A stretch of 64,000 nucleotides of DNA from Ficedula albicollis (Eukaryota; Chordata; Aves; Passeriformes; Muscicapidae): the NCBI RefSeq assembly GCF_000247815.1, contig NC_021675.1, positions 69,294,051 through 69,358,050 on the forward strand, in the 5' to 3' direction. The notes under the pieces were generated by a model. The model was given only the letters and a program-made list of their open reading frames with translations, made no database searches and was not told where the DNA came from. Numbering within the stretch: position 1 is the first letter of the stretch; each line of letters opens with the position of its first letter. This document shows, one piece after another, positions 1-17,931 of the stretch. The position numbers were made by a program, and so were the translations under genes.

Positions 1-68
1 CTGGAGCCCCTTCAGGCACTGGAAGCTCCCCCTGAAGCCTTCTCTTCTCCATGCTGAACAACCCAAGC
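1..68 (-). repeat. CR1 LINE fragment, cut by window edge
   Basis: The phrase about 'gagccccttcaggcactgg' followed by a 'ccttctcttctcc' stretch is a recurrent CR1 segment, seen again at 11.7, 32.2 and 42.9 kb. It reads as the reverse complement of the element. Only a short piece is inside the window. Confidence 0.6.
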
Positions 69-2580
69 TTCCTGGGTCTGCAAGACAGAAGGGGTCAAAG
101 GTAAGAAATTATAATGAGTTAACTGAATGTTCATAGTCCTAAAACAGCTTCACTTCAGCTTCCATCTTCTGTCTTCTTTCTGACCAGCTTTGGGGCATCC
201 CAAAACCAGGGTCTGTGCAGGGAATGTGGATTCCAGCAGGGATGTCCCCTCTGTTACCTACAGGCTTCCTCTTCCACATGTTTATTTACTACCTACGTGC
301 TCGTCCACCACAGGAAAAGGCAGTTTCTTAGGAAGAACAAAGCTAAATAAAGAAGTTTCTCCTCACTGAAGGAGGTCAGGAAAGCACATCCCCATCCACA
401 CTCCTTCCTGTCAGCGCCGGTGACGATGCCCAGCATTGTCTTTTTCTCATTTGGCTTCAAAACTGCTGTGACTTAATCCCTGTCCAGTGAGCAGCCCTGA
501 TGGAGACAGGGCTGTGCTGTTCCCAGGCCAGACATCTGTCAGTGCAATAGAGGCAGGGAGGGAACGGTGACTCTCGCTGGCCCTTTGCTCCTGCTTTCCA
601 TGATAACTGCAAGGCAAGGCACTGGAGCTTAACTGGGGATGGCAGGGAGCCCAGCACGGGCTGGGGGTGAGGAGCATGGATAACTTGTCACTCTTTGGCT
701 GCATCTCTCCCCCAGAAGCTGTTGCAGCACACGGGAGAAAGCTGACAGATAACAAGGCCATTAATTAGCTGATTGTTAAAGGCAGGGCTCCTGGGAAGCA
801 GTTCTTCAGGGACTACACCCTGGCTGAAAAGCTGGAGTAAAAGCAGGCTCTTTTCCTAAATCAGGCTGGTGATGGACTGTGTGATTTCTCAGCTGCATTT
901 AACCTGTCCAGATCATCACCTCCTTCCCACTTCTCACTAATACCTGGGAATCAGCTTTAAACACCTATCTGGACAGGGAAATGAGGGCTTAGCAGGGACA
1001 CAGAACAACTCAGAGATAAATGTCCCTGCTCACATTTTTTGAGGAGTTATACACACACACAGACCCCAAAGATGCAGACATTACCCTCAAAGGTCCCACT
1101 CTGGTCATCTTCCTGAGAGTCAAGCAGATGTGGGAAAAGCAAGAAGAGCCAAAATCCTCTCCCAGCCCCAGAATTCCCCCAGTTATCCCGGAAGGAATGG
1201 AAGGAAGATGGGAAAATTACAAATACATGATATGGGCATCACACCCTGGGGAACCTCCCCATGTTGGTGCCTCCTTCCTTTTGGGGACTGACCAAATGGA
1301 GTGACAAAGACCCTGAGCAGTGCCAGCCCCACACAGCACACAGTCTAAGCAGGACAATCCTAGAATCCTGCCCTGCCTCATGGTGCTTCCCTTGGCAATG
1401 GGTGGCTGGGAATCCAGGTGGATGCTATGCAGGACTGGAGACCTTCCTTGAAGGCACTGCTCTCCTTCCACGAGGAGAATTCAGGTCACCTCAGTCACAA
1501 GCTCATGACAGATCCTGACTGACCCCAGTGCAGGGCAACAGCCTCTCCCAAGGAACTTTCTGCTGGAGAAACGAAGAGCTGAGAGGTCTTCAACCAGTCT
1601 GATTGCTCTGCTTCCTCATAACCAAATAAAGTCTTCTGTCAGACGTCCCTACACCTATTAAAAATTCAGGCTACTACAAACAAAAAAGCAGCAAAACTTG
1701 TACTGAGGTAGAAGAAGCCAGCCAAAAAAAGATTGGATAAGTGCCTGGAAAAAGCCTAAGGACTTTCCAGATGAATTAGTGAGGCAAAGCTCTGGAGGTA
1801 CAGGGGTGCTTTGCCTTTCACTCCAGGAAAACTCAGCACAGAGAGACCCTGCCTTGCTAAGATCCAGTTTCAGAGACTCCACATGCACAGTGAAACTCAA
1901 AGAGACCCCCTGCACTTTGAATTCCCTAGAATTTGGTATCCAGATGACAAGATAACTGGGGCTAGGACATCCCAGATGGAGCAGCAGAGCAGAGGGCACA
2001 GCTGGAGGCCAGCAGCAGCTGCAGGGAAAGGCAGGCAGGGTGTGAGTGCGGGGGGAGCTGGCTGTGCACAGAGGGCAGGCCTTTGGAATGGTGACAAATT
2101 TAGCCCTGCTCATTCAGGAATACATTTTCCACTGTTCATGCCAGTCCTACATCCCTGATTAGGCTTTGCATCCATCATGGGTTGCTGGCTGTTTTGTGGG
2201 GGGTTCTTTCTTTTTAATTTAGGACAGGGTGTGTCACAGCCTTGGCTACCTCAGCCTCCTCTGAAGGGATGAGATGACATGATGGTGGGATTGCTAATAA
2301 AAACCTGAGGAAGGCCTGAGAGCTCCTAGGAGAAGACCCTGACCTCGGGATTTAGTGATCTCTAAGATGACTTTTTATCCTGGACAACTTCAAGATGCTT
2401 TAACTAAACCAATCATAAAACCCACTTCTCAAAAATAAAACCCCTCAGAACTGCAAAACTGAACATTCCTGCTGCTCCTCCCCAACACTCATTTCACCAC
2501 CAGTTAAAGCAACAGAACTTTGGTGAAAAAAAAGGGATTAAATAAACTCTAATGAACAAGCAAAAAAAAAACAAAAAACC
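69..2580. other. SMOX intron sequence, no gene seen
   Basis: Noncoding sequence downstream of SMOX exon 3 in gene orientation. Every open frame is short, overlaps others in different frames and resembles no protein I know. I looked here for the following SMOX exon, whose product should resume around the YNLTQEF segment of vertebrate spermine oxidase, and did not find it. Confidence 0.6.
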
Positions 2581-2785
2581 CACAGAATCATGGAATGGTT
2601 GGGTTGGAAGAGACACTGAGGATTGGATTGTTCCAACCCCCCTGGCATGGCCAGGGACACCTTCCATCAGACCAAACTATCCAAGCCCTGTCCAACCTGG
2701 CCTTGGACACTGCCAGGGATCCAGGGGCAGCCACAGCTTCTCTGGGCACCCTGTGCCAGGGCCTGCCCACCCTCACAGCAATGCT
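2581..2785 (-). repeat. CR1 LINE 3' fragment
   Basis: Opens with the CR1 3'-terminal signature in reverse (cacagaatcatggaatgg, then 'ttggaagagac') and runs through the 'ggccttggacactgccagggatccagg' segment. It diverges after 'cccaccctcacag'. Lies in SMOX intron 3. Confidence 0.85.
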
Positions 2786-7115
<4,330 letters not shown>

Positions 7116-7332
7116 GCCACAGAATGGTTTGGGGTTTGGAAGGGACCTTAAAGATCATCTCATTCCCACCTCCTGCCATGGGCAGGGACACCTTCCATCA
7201 TCCCAGGTTGCATCCAAGCCCTGTCCAGCCTGGCCTTGGACACCCCCAGGGATCCAGGGGCAGCCACAGCTTCTCTGGGCAACCTGTGCCAGGGCCTCCC
7301 CACCCTTACAGGGAAGAATTTCTTCCTAATTA
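7116..7332 (-). repeat. CR1 LINE 3' fragment
   Basis: Close to the CR1 consensus from 'cacagaatggtttgggg' through 'agggatccaggggcagccac' to 'gggaagaatttcttcctaat'. Inside SMOX intron 2, in the same transcriptional sense as SMOX. Confidence 0.9.
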
Positions 7333-8806
7333 GTAGCTCTGCTGAAATTTAAATCAGATCTTTAGTTAAGTGTGCAGACAATGGAGAGGCCAGAGCCAGA
7401 ACACAAATCCACCTTGGCAGAGAACTGCAGCCCACACCCACAGAGGACAACCTTGAGATCTTGCAGAAGATAAGAAAAGACAGTTTAAAAAAAAAAGTAC
7501 TAAAAAACTGAGACTGTGGATGCCAGCCTCTGCTCTGCAACTAACAGTTCCATCTACAAACTGAGATAGCCTCCAGACTGAAACACCTCCTCTTGTCTCT
7601 GGTTAATTAAGAGGTGTTAATGAGGAGGAGGTGGATTCCCAGCAAAGGCAAAGATGTGAGTTACTGGTAAAGGTGGGCAAAGATAAGAGAATCAGTCTGG
7701 GTACTAAAACACCAAAATTATTTTACAGGTGCACTGGGAGAATGATCTGTTGCTTCCCAAAGATTTCAGCTCTTTCACACTTCCCTCCTCTCAGGGGCAT
7801 GATCCAGGATATTTTTAATACAGCAGATTGTGAGTAAGGGACACACTTCCTATCCTAACCTCTATGCCAAGTCTCAGCAGAATGTGAAGTGCCCTACTCA
7901 AACCCCTGGAGATTAGATTTTTCCGACTACCTTTCCACTGGTTTCCCTTCTGCAAGTTCACAGGAGGCTGCTGTTTATTTACTGTGGTGAGTTTATCAAG
8001 TAAAACACAGTAAGTGATGTAAGCACCTAAGAAATAAAAAGAAAGCAGAGCAGCAAGAGGGCAAAGGTAATATCCAGAGTGGGATCAGAAACAGAACTGG
8101 TTAATTGAAATCAGGAAAGCAATTCAGGAGAAGCTGAGAGCTTTATGCCTCCTGCAGAGAAGAGACAGGCAATGTCCTTCTGGATACCAGGAAAAGCTTC
8201 AGTGACTCCTGTGCTGCAAAGGACAATGTTTGTTCCAGGAGTTTTGCCTGTAGAGATTTTTAAATTCATCTGTCACGCAAATATCCAGACTCTGAACCTT
8301 TATTACACACAAAGAAAGGAGGCTGTAGAGGTAGGAAAGCTGAAAATCAGGATTAAGGGATACACTGAAGATGTTTTTCCAGCAGCCTGATTCCAAGTGG
8401 GTAGTGCCCTACACAGTAAATTAGTTCTAGGGAAATGAATGGGGTTGTTTGTAAAGCAGAACAGCTTGGGGTTTTCCCTTTCCAAAGGCTTTAAGCCCTG
8501 AAAAACAGCTCTTCAACAGCCTGGAGATTTACTGGCTGCTCCTGGGAAAGAGTCAAGCTGGAAAACCTGGGTGGAAACCATCTGTGTAGTTAGTTACTCA
8601 ACCACACAGACCTGTTACACAGAGCTCTTCCTGTGCAAGAGAAAACAACCACCCAAATCTTTTATTTCATGGAAACACAGAAAGCCCTGGGTCAGAACTG
8701 AGGCACGAGACAGCACAGAACCACCCACCCACCCCGAGAGGCACCCAGGGATTTCACTATTTCCACTCCCAACACTGCCACACCTCCAACCATTCCTCAC
8801 ACACAC
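7333..8806. other. SMOX intron 2, no gene seen
   Basis: No exon, known repeat or RNA gene recognised between the CR1 fragment and the LTR insertion. Confidence 0.5.
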
Positions 8807-8812
8807 ATAACC
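8807..8812. repeat. Target-site duplication, left copy (ATAACC)
   Basis: The six bases ATAACC directly precede the LTR start TGTTGG and recur exactly at 9448-9453 after the LTR end CACCACA. A 6-bp duplication is the class used by alpharetrovirus-like and ERVK-type integrases. Confidence 0.9.
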
Positions 8813-9183
8813 TGTTGGAGTCAGTGAGTCAGGGGTCTCTCTGAATTCTTCAGAGAGAAATCAGAGTGCAGGGATTGAATAAGTTTTAGAGTGAGTTCTG
8901 ATGTTTTTAGTAAGCAAAAGGTCTCAAATGCCACAGTAGCAGTGAGTGCTCTAGTGAAGGTTGCAAACATACTGATATCTTCAGTAGAGGCTCCAGGATC
9001 ACAGTTGTAGATAGTGCTTAGACATAATAGAGTTATAGTAAGAATATTGCTGACATTTCTTAGATAGAACATGATAGATTGTATGTGTAGTTCTATACAT
9101 AACCTGGTGTGCTAAGAAACTAAAATTCTAATAGGTTAGCGAGTGATGGTCTGAACTTGTGTCTGAGCTTGTTGGAAAAATCC

Positions 9184-9190
9184 TATATAA
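9184..9190 (+). promoter_or_regulatory. LTR TATA box
   Basis: TATATAA inside the solo LTR, about 140 bp before the first AATAAA. Consistent with an ancestral retroviral promoter directed rightward, toward and antisense to SMOX exon 2. Current activity is unknown. Confidence 0.7.
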
Positions 9191-9331
9191 GAGTATGTAT
9201 TCAGAGAGTTGTTGCTTTTAGCCACTGTTGCTTTTAGCCATTCTGGCTTCTGGCTGTTTGCTTATGGCTGCTGCTTTTGCCACTGCTTGCCATTGCTTTC
9301 GCTATTGCCTGTTGAGACTGATGTGCTTTGC

Positions 9332-9354
9332 AATAAAACGTGCTTTGTAATAAA
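9332..9354 (+). terminator. LTR polyadenylation signals (two AATAAA)
   Basis: AATAAA at 9332-9337 and again at 9349-9354, in the expected R-region position of the solo LTR. They would be expected to end most transcripts started from the LTR TATA box before SMOX exon 2. Confidence 0.7.
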
Positions 9355-9427
9355 TAACCTTTTTAACTATGAGCTGCTTATTTTAAGACAACCTGAGGAA
9401 CTAAGAGCCTATGGAGCTCCAGAGTCA

Positions 9428-9742
<315 letters not shown>

Positions 9743-11393
9743 CTGCGGGAGGAAGCAGGCAGGCGTGTTCAGGGAGCTCAGATCCAGCTTACCCTCGGCG
9801 GTTGTTAAAAGGATCAAAAGTGAAGAAGTCCGGTGAATCAGACCCAGCCTTCAACATGGGATGCACAGAAAGGATAACTGAGGTCAAGTTGAAATGCAAA
9901 ACAACTTTTTAGCCTGGAGCATCAAGAACTCCAGAAATCTCCACCCTCTCATGCCATGTAGAAGTCAAAGGACTTCCAAACTCCCATCTTTTTATATAAC
10001 CTCCAAAAGTGGTAATTTTGTGGTGAAGACTTTTAAAAGAAAGAGAACCACGTCCCCAGTGCTGACAAGCTCCACCACCCAGCAATGAAGCTCCACTCTG
10101 CCACTGTGGCAACTACAAAGCCTGAATTTCAGATCCTCTAAGTAGGGGAGGAGGTAAGGGGGATTTAGCTCAAAGCAAGGAGCTCGGATCTCAAACCAGC
10201 CATTACAGAAATGGGACAGACAGGAAAATGTTTCAAGTGATGAAAGTCAACAAGGGCAGTCCAAAATTTCACAAAATGCAGCCCCTGGAGCCAACACTGT
10301 CCTGCCACATCAAGGTCAGCCTCAGGCTTAGATGAGGAAAGATTCAAACCCACACCAGTCCTTACTAGTCCAAATCTACCCAAAACCCCACCTACCAATA
10401 TATTCAACTGCTCCTCCAAGCAGCACCTGTTTTCCTTTGCAAACTCCTAGAAGACACCTTTTTACTGCTATCTCCCCTCATTTTTCAGGTCCCATCACAT
10501 CATTTCAGTAGGTGGGACTGTGGCCTGAGCCCATGGTTAAGGTTCAACCCTGACCAGGGATGACCAGGGCAGGATGTCTTTATTCACAAAAGCCAGCGTG
10601 TACTTAACTGGTTCTGAGTGGCTCACACCTGCCCTCAGGATCACAAAGAACAGGGTGCACAGATTTCTGCCCCTCCAGACTGAGCTGACATGAGCCCCAA
10701 CTTGCAAAGGATAAACACACAGCCCAGGATTTATCAGTCCTGGAATCAGCTGATGCTCAGTGATTTGGGTAAAGCAGGCAAACAATTCCTTGCCTCCCCC
10801 TCCTCCCTCCCCAAACACAGAGATATCCAAGGAGCTCAAAGTGTGCTGCCTCTACCTGTTGCCAAGCTGCTGGATATCCATTCTGAGTTCTTCCTCAATT
10901 CTCCCAACATTTGGCCACTGAAAGAGATTCCTACTCCTCTCTTCCATCACCAGAAGGGTTGACTTAAAACACTGCTGGCCTACTGCAGTATATGATCACA
11001 GGAACTAATGAAGCACAAAGCAAACAGAAGTTTCATTTGGAGAGTCCCTTTTTCTCCAGGATTGTATAGCATTTATGTATGTTGACCAAACAATATCCAC
11101 TCTCTGTAAGGGAGCTGACACCAGACTGCAGATGGCAGGGATTTAGGCAGTGGTATGAAGAGGAGAGTGGCCCCACTGGAGCTCTGACAACTCTTTTGAA
11201 AATGTTTGGTTTCAACCGAAACAGCTTCAGCTCAATCCACCCTTCTGTGGACTCACCTGCAAGAGGGATTTGCACAGTGTGTGCAAACTCTGATTCTGCC
11301 ACTGCAGCTCGTCCCAACCGGCCCTGCATCAGCTCCAACTGCCACTGCAGCAGCTGCCAACGGCCACAGCCCAACAGAAGGCAGCAGATCACA
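9743..11393. other. Probable SMOX intron 1, no gene seen
   Basis: Follows the exon 2 acceptor upstream in gene direction. No exon, repeat family or RNA gene recognised. Confidence 0.5.
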
Positions 11394-11960
11394 GAATTCT
11401 GACGGACTGGACCTTCCAGCTCATCCCATTCCCATCCCTTGCCATGGGCAGGGACACCTTCCACTAGCCCAGGTTGTTCCAAGCCCTTTCCAACCTGGCC
11501 TTGGACACTTCCAGGGATCCAGGGGCAGCCACAGCTTCTCTGGGCACCTGTGGAGGCCTCCCCACCCTCACAGGTAAGACCTTCATCCTAATGTCCAATC
11601 TAAAGCTCTCTTTAGCTTAAAACTATTCCCTTCTTGTTCTATCACTGTCTGCCTGTGTAAAAAGTTGCTCTCCTTTTTTGTAAACCCACTTGAGGCCCTG
11701 CAAGGGGCTCTGAGCTCTCCCTGGAGCCTTCTCTTGTCCAGGTGAGCACCCCCAGCTCTCCCAGCCTGGCTCAGAGCAGAGGGGCTCCAGCCCTTGGAGC
11801 AGCTCTGTGGCCTCCTCCAGACTCACTCCAGCAGCTCCACATCCCTCTGATGTTGGGGATCCCAGCACTGCAGGTGGAGTCTCACTAGGGCAGAAGAGAA
11901 GGGGAGAATTCCCTCCCACAGACATTCTACAACCCTCTCTCATTCTCCTGGTAGCACTTT
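11394..11960 (-). repeat. CR1 LINE fragment, long
   Basis: One of the longer CR1 copies here. It runs from the 3' end ('cagaattctgacggactgg', degraded) through the 'catgggcagggacacctt' segment to the more internal 'gatcccagcactgcaggtgg' segment around 11860-11900. Antisense on this strand. Confidence 0.85.
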
Positions 11961-12433
11961 GATCCATGTATTTTCATTGCCACAGTAAAGGAACATCTTT
12001 TCTGCCATGTATATCCGGTAGAAATTGAAGAGGTTTAGCTCAGTTATTTAAGCATAGCTTCCCTAATCCTGGCTTTGGCATGCTCCTGTGAATTCCTCAC
12101 ATGAAAGCTCCAAGAAAATGTTTTTCCTCCTGTTTCAGCATTTTAATACTGGATTAGGGGACCTGTCTAGACAGATGAGAAAATAACCGGGTATTTAGCG
12201 TGTACAGAACCCTGATTTGGAAACCACCCTTAATTAGCCAACAACCTGTACCATATGATCAGCAGGGAAAGGCAATTAAAATACAGCAAAAGCCTGAGCT
12301 TTCCAACCAGGATCCACATTCCACAGTGGAATGAACAGTGATATAGATATAGGAAGCCCTCACTACACTTTATTTCAGTATCAATTATTCCCCCTGGCAG
12401 GCTCATGAGCAAGACAAGCACACAAAACACAAT
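11961..12433. other. Intronic/intergenic, nothing recognised
   Basis: AT-moderate unique-looking sequence between two CR1 fragments. Confidence 0.4.
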
Positions 12434-12690
12434 CACAGAATCACAAAGTTGGAAGAGACCTCCAAGATCATCAAGTCCAACCCATTCCCTAACACCTCAA
12501 CTAAACCATGGCATCCAGTGCCACATCCAGTCTTTTCTTAAACACATCCAGGGATGGTGACTCCACTCCACCCAGGCAGATGATTCCAGTACTTGATCAC
12601 TCTTTCTATAAAAAACTTTTTCCTAATATCCAACCTGTATTTCCCTTGGCACAGCTTAAGACTCTGTCCTCTGGTTCTGCTGCCCATTGT
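12434..12690 (-). repeat. CR1 LINE fragment, second subfamily
   Basis: Starts 'cacagaatcacaaagttgg' and passes through 'aagatcatcaagtccaaccc' and the 'acatccagggatggtgactc' segment to 'ttttcctaatatccaacctg'. These words belong to a CR1 subfamily different from the 7.1-kb copy; the 43.57-kb fragment is related. Confidence 0.85.
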
Positions 12691-15600
12691 GTGCAGTGCT
12701 CTCCCTTCAGCACTTGCCAAGCCACCAGTCAGGGCTCGAGCCAGTGGCTATTATCAGGTCCTCTGACACAAAGACAGTTTGGCTTTTTACTTCTTCTTGA
12801 TTGCCAAAAAGAGTTGTTTCTTTCTAATTTTGTTGGGAATTTTTTTATTATTTTCTCTTTTAATCACAGGGTAAGAAGTGTGTTGGCTGTTGCACTGTGA
12901 ATCTCTCTCAAGCTGTAATTTTATTTTGTGTCCATCTAAGAGCAAGGGTAGTGCCAAATCACAGCTTCATTCAAAATAAAATTCCCCTTTTTGTCTTGAT
13001 TACAGAGCTCCTGTGAGACAGCCAACAGGCACTGGTTACCCACAACAAGAAAATATCCAAATGCACATCTTCCTTTTGTCTTCAACATACAGCTTCCATC
13101 CTCTTAGCTCTTATGCTTTTAAGTGCCTCATTCAGGATATTTTAATCACTTCTGCTTCCAGACTTGCCCCCTTTTCTCAGTGTCTACCACCATTCTGTCC
13201 CTGACTCCTTAGGAGAAATTACCCTCTATTCATCTCCTCCCACTCCTATCCATTTCTTTCATTCAAAATAAAACAAATAAACAAACACCTTTAAAATATC
13301 TCTAAAACCAACCTCTTCCAAAAAATATAAAAATCCTGAAGATAACTGCTGTTTCCCAGCAGACAAATCTTTGCAAAAATATATATTCTAAGATGAGCAC
13401 CATTCTACCAAGCCAGAATCATGCTTGTAAAGACAAATGTAACATTCCTCTCACTACCAAGCCAGAATCATAGGTTTCCATTCCTGGCATTTGTACCCAC
13501 TACAAGTTTGGTGAGGTGACAACTTCATGATTTTTTTCCCCATTATTTTGCCATAAAACCTTGCAGGTCACAAGCAAGAGGCCAGAGAATTAAGGCAGTT
13601 TACAACTGCCCTCCTTACTACAACAATACTCTCTGACCAGGCAATTCTTCTAAGACCCTTCAGAAAAAGGTTGCTAAGGCTCCAACTATATAAAAATAGA
13701 AGACCAAAATAAACAAAAGCATTTCTCAAGGAAATCTGCTATTCTTAGCTCACTCCTGCGGTAGTATTGTTGTAACCCTGGTGATACAAAGACTTGGGCA
13801 AGGCAATGCTCTGAAAACAAGGCTTGTGTGCTTTAAGGTTTGGCTGGAGGTTGGTTGGGATTTGGGGGCTTGTTTGGGGTGTTCCACCAGAATTGGCTCA
13901 TCTTTAAAAAGTGACCTTCCTTCAGAGTCTGTATCACATAGCAGGCTGTCATTTACCCATGGGCTGGGACTGCTGGCACTCCCAGACCAAACCCATGGTC
14001 ATCCCATCTCACCCCTGCCATTATTTCAGGTGTTCAGCTTGCATTTGCTGCCCACAGCCTTTCAGGGCATGGAGGGGAGGAAAGGAGGAGCAATCCATCC
14101 TGCTGACCTCTGGCATCCCTGTCTCTGGATGGCCAAGCTGAAAGGGAGCTTACAGACAGTTTAAAACTCTCACCTGACCTTTCTGAGTGCTCTTAAATTG
14201 TGTTGAATCGACAGCCTTCCCATTAACAAGTGTAACAGCCAGTCTGGAGGGTGAGAAACGCCTCATCAACACAAACAAATTCCCTGCTGACTGCACACAC
14301 CAGCAGAAAAAATTACCAGAACCACTTTATTCCCTGTAGGTTTTTATTTGATGAGAATTAAGCATCATCCCTAATCAGAAAGCTAAGCAATGATACTGCA
14401 TGTGTTTGAAAGGAACTTGGATAAAAGCAACAAGAGTCAGCTGAAAGACTAAATGGAAGCACAAGAAATAAACACACTACTATTTCCTCATTATTTTAAG
14501 TGCAGCTATTCAAAATACTATCAACACATGAAGGGGCACTGCACACACATGTTTATAAGCAGGTTTGTCATCACAGTCTGAAAGTGTTTACAGAGAAAAT
14601 TTGACACCAAATTAATTCAGTCTAAGCAAAGTGAGATTGAGAAACCAAGAGCAGAAGCTAGAAAAAAAAAATCACAACAAAAATAAAATATCTAATTTTA
14701 ACAATGACATTAATCAGCTGTTGAAATACTTTTCTCTGAAGACAGAGAGAATATTGGTTGAAGCTTTCAACTCAGGATCCAATCTGTCATAATCATTTAC
14801 ACTCCAGTCCCAGCAGAAGACTGGCTGTAGTGCTGGGAATTATCTTGCCAATTCAATGGAGATGGCCAGGTTTGAATTGCAAAATAAAATTTTGGGGCCT
14901 TTGCACCTCAGGAATCTACCATGATGAAAACTGTTAAAAAAATAATAATACCAGTAAACCTTTTGATCCAGACTTTCAAAAGCCTTTTTTTAATGGATGC
15001 AATAACCTCTATTATTTCATCAGCTGCATAAGGAAAAGTGCTTATCTGAAAGTACTGGTAGCTGAGCCCAAAGGCAAAAGCTCCATGACAGAAACAGAAA
15101 GGTGACTTATTCAGCAGATGTAAAGACACTGCAGTTGTTAGGCCATTAACTCATTACACAGCTAGCACTACTTGCACTGAGCATGGCTGTAGTGAGTAAC
15201 CCTCACCTAAGTAACTGCAACAACAAAATTTCCAATCATCACCTCTAATGCACCTTTTTCCCTAAGCTGAGGGAGAAGTGCTTGGAAGGATTATTCTGGT
15301 TGGAGCAATTTTATCTCCTTTAACACCTCTGCAGACTCAGGCTGTTCCCTGAGCACAGGTCAGGACAGATCATATCTCTGAGCAGATACAGAACTCAAGT
15401 GGAAGGGATTTCTGGGCTGGCTCCAGCACTGCCTGTCAGTGCCTCCCTTAGCTGTGAGCTGTGGTTCTCCACAGCTCCTGGCACAACCAACAGGCATTTT
15501 GTAACTTCTCCCTCCTTCCCCCTTTCATCAGCCTTCTCAGACACAAGCACATTAATCCTTACTGCCTGTTATTTCAAGATGCTCTTTCCAAGCTCTCCAA

Positions 15601-17639
15601 GCTGCAAACATGTCCAACTGGAAGATGTCTCTTTTTCCCTTCTCCCTCCTTTTTAACCCAGCAGGCTGTATGCCAAAACTCACAACCCTTTACAAAATCA
15701 CCACTTACACCCTTTCAGGAGTGCTACTAATCGATCCCAAGTCCCCCACATCAGTCAGACACAGGGGGTGACACCAGCCTGCTGTTCCAAGCTGCCTTTG
15801 GACAGGAGTTGTGCAAACACCAGCCTGGGCCAGCTGCATCTGCAGCTCCACGGGAGCTTTACTGCACTGGAAGCAGACACACCTCATTTACTCAGCTACC
15901 TGCAGAGCTGCAGGAGCAGGGTGATGGTCCACAGCCTTCTCTGCTCATGCCAGAGCCCTTCCCAAGCTCATAAACCTGTGTGACTGACAGTCCAGCACCT
16001 CTGGGACCAAGGTTAACTCGTGTGACATCTGCACATGCTGGCAGCTCACCTCCAGAGTGGCACTTCCTCATCAGCTTCGTGCTCAGGCTTTATCCAAGCC
16101 AGGATTTTAGTGTGAACAGGTTTGCCAGGTGGATGTAGCAGCTGAAACAAGTCACTCGGCCCCAGCCCAGTCCTGCTCCCCTCTTTTGCAGGATCTGCCA
16201 GGTGTGGGCAGAAACCTGTTCTGACAGCTCACAGCAACTGAAGTGTGGGTCAGAAAGGCTCTGCTCCAAGAAGGACCACCACCAGCATGGTCTCCTTGAA
16301 CACAGTGTTTTCCAATACTTGAAACAAAGGAGACAGATGCAAAATCCCTACTTTTCCTATCAGTGAGACTTCATCCCCCTCCATCACCTATTCCTGCCTG
16401 ACCAGAGCAAAGAGCTTTGCAGATGCTGCACAGGGACAGTGAGCCTGAGTGAGCAATCCTGCCTGGTCTCAAGGAGCTTTTGAGTGGAACATCTCCATCA
16501 TCTCTGCAGCACCCTCTCCACTGCATCCCACACCATTTATCCTGCGTGCCTCATCTCTGCCCACCAGCCCTCACGATGGAAAGATGACCACACTCATCCC
16601 TCTCACCGTGGTGGTACAAGGAACCCAGACTCATAAAAACAAGCCAGCATCCTCTGCCACAAATAACTCATGTCCTGCCTTGTATTTCCACAGGCAGAAC
16701 CTGAAATGAAGTGGTTTCCAGAGAATTTATAGGGGTGGCTGTGAGAGAAAAACAAGTTGGAATTAAATATAATCCATCCACTACAATTTATCCCTGTAAA
16801 AGCCCAAGCCATCAAGCGTGGCTCAAGGCACTGAAAATGCTGCTCTTACATCAGCTCCATGTACAAATTACTGACCCAGCCCAGAGGCTGACACACAGGG
16901 AGTGCAGGCTGGATCAGACATCAAGGAAGGGAAGGCATTAATGACACACCACGTGTACTCTTGGACAGCAGCGTGCCAAAATGCTTCCCGTTCTTCCCAC
17001 ACACCAAAGCTGCAGCTCGCTCCCAAACCTCCCCAGCATTGGTCTTCTGAAGGCAACAGGGACTTTCAGGCTGGCTCTGTGCTCTTCTTCCTCTGGACAC
17101 ATCCCAAGAGAGACAGGGAAATACAGCATTAACCTTTGCCCGTCCAAACTCAGGTCTCCTTTACTCTGAGAAGATGACCTTACCCAGCCTTAACTTCATT
17201 TAGCCCCTCACTTCCCTCACTGTCTCTCCCCTCATCTCAGGAGAGACAGGGAAGGGGCCACACTAAATTGTCTCCTCTTCCCAAGCTGGGAAGAAGCTGT
17301 GCTTCTTCAGTGCACACAAACCAAATAACAAACTCTCTAAACTACTCTAAAAGTTCTGAAAGACAAGAAGCCCAAAGCTGGTGGATAGTAAAGCTGAGGC
17401 CACCAGACCTTATGCAGAATACAGGTTCCCACCACAGCACCACTTCGTGGTCCTGCACTGCTGGCCCAGAAAGTGAAGCAGAAATGTTTGAGTTCTTCAA
17501 CAACAACAAAAAAAATTGTTCTGAGAAATGGTATTTTTTTACAAGTATGATTCAGGACAGCCATCCCCTTTGCTTCCTTCCACACCACCACCATCCAGGA
17601 AAAACACAGGGAGGAGGCAGAAAATAAACCACAGCACTG
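12691..17639. other. Long stretch with no recognised gene
   Basis: Probable SMOX intron 1. Short A-rich and T-rich tracts are common (for example near 13270-13400 and 14660-14700). Open frames up to about 127 codons occur near 13.8-14.2 kb but overlap frames in other registers and resemble no known family. Confidence 0.45.
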
Positions 17640-17690
17640 AGAGAACCACTTAGGCTGGAAAAGACCCTCAACCATCACATTTCACATTTA
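17640..17690 (-). repeat. Possible short CR1 terminus
   Basis: A degraded 'gagaaccacttaggctgg' followed by 'aaaagacc' resembles the CR1 3' end in reverse. Too short for certainty. Confidence 0.4.
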
Positions 17691-17900
17691 ATGATTAACT
17701 CTCAATCAACAAAGATGGTGGAACAAGTTCCAGAATAAGACTTCCTGCTACTTTGGAGGCTCCAGGCACCTCTTCTGCCACTTGATTTTCCAGCAACACA
17801 TTGAGTGGTCCCCAGAAACACTCACCCCAATAAACCACCTCCACCTTCCAAAATCACCAACTGGGAAAATCTCTGCACTTTTGAAGGTTTGAAAAAGATT

Positions 17901-17931
<31 letters not shown>
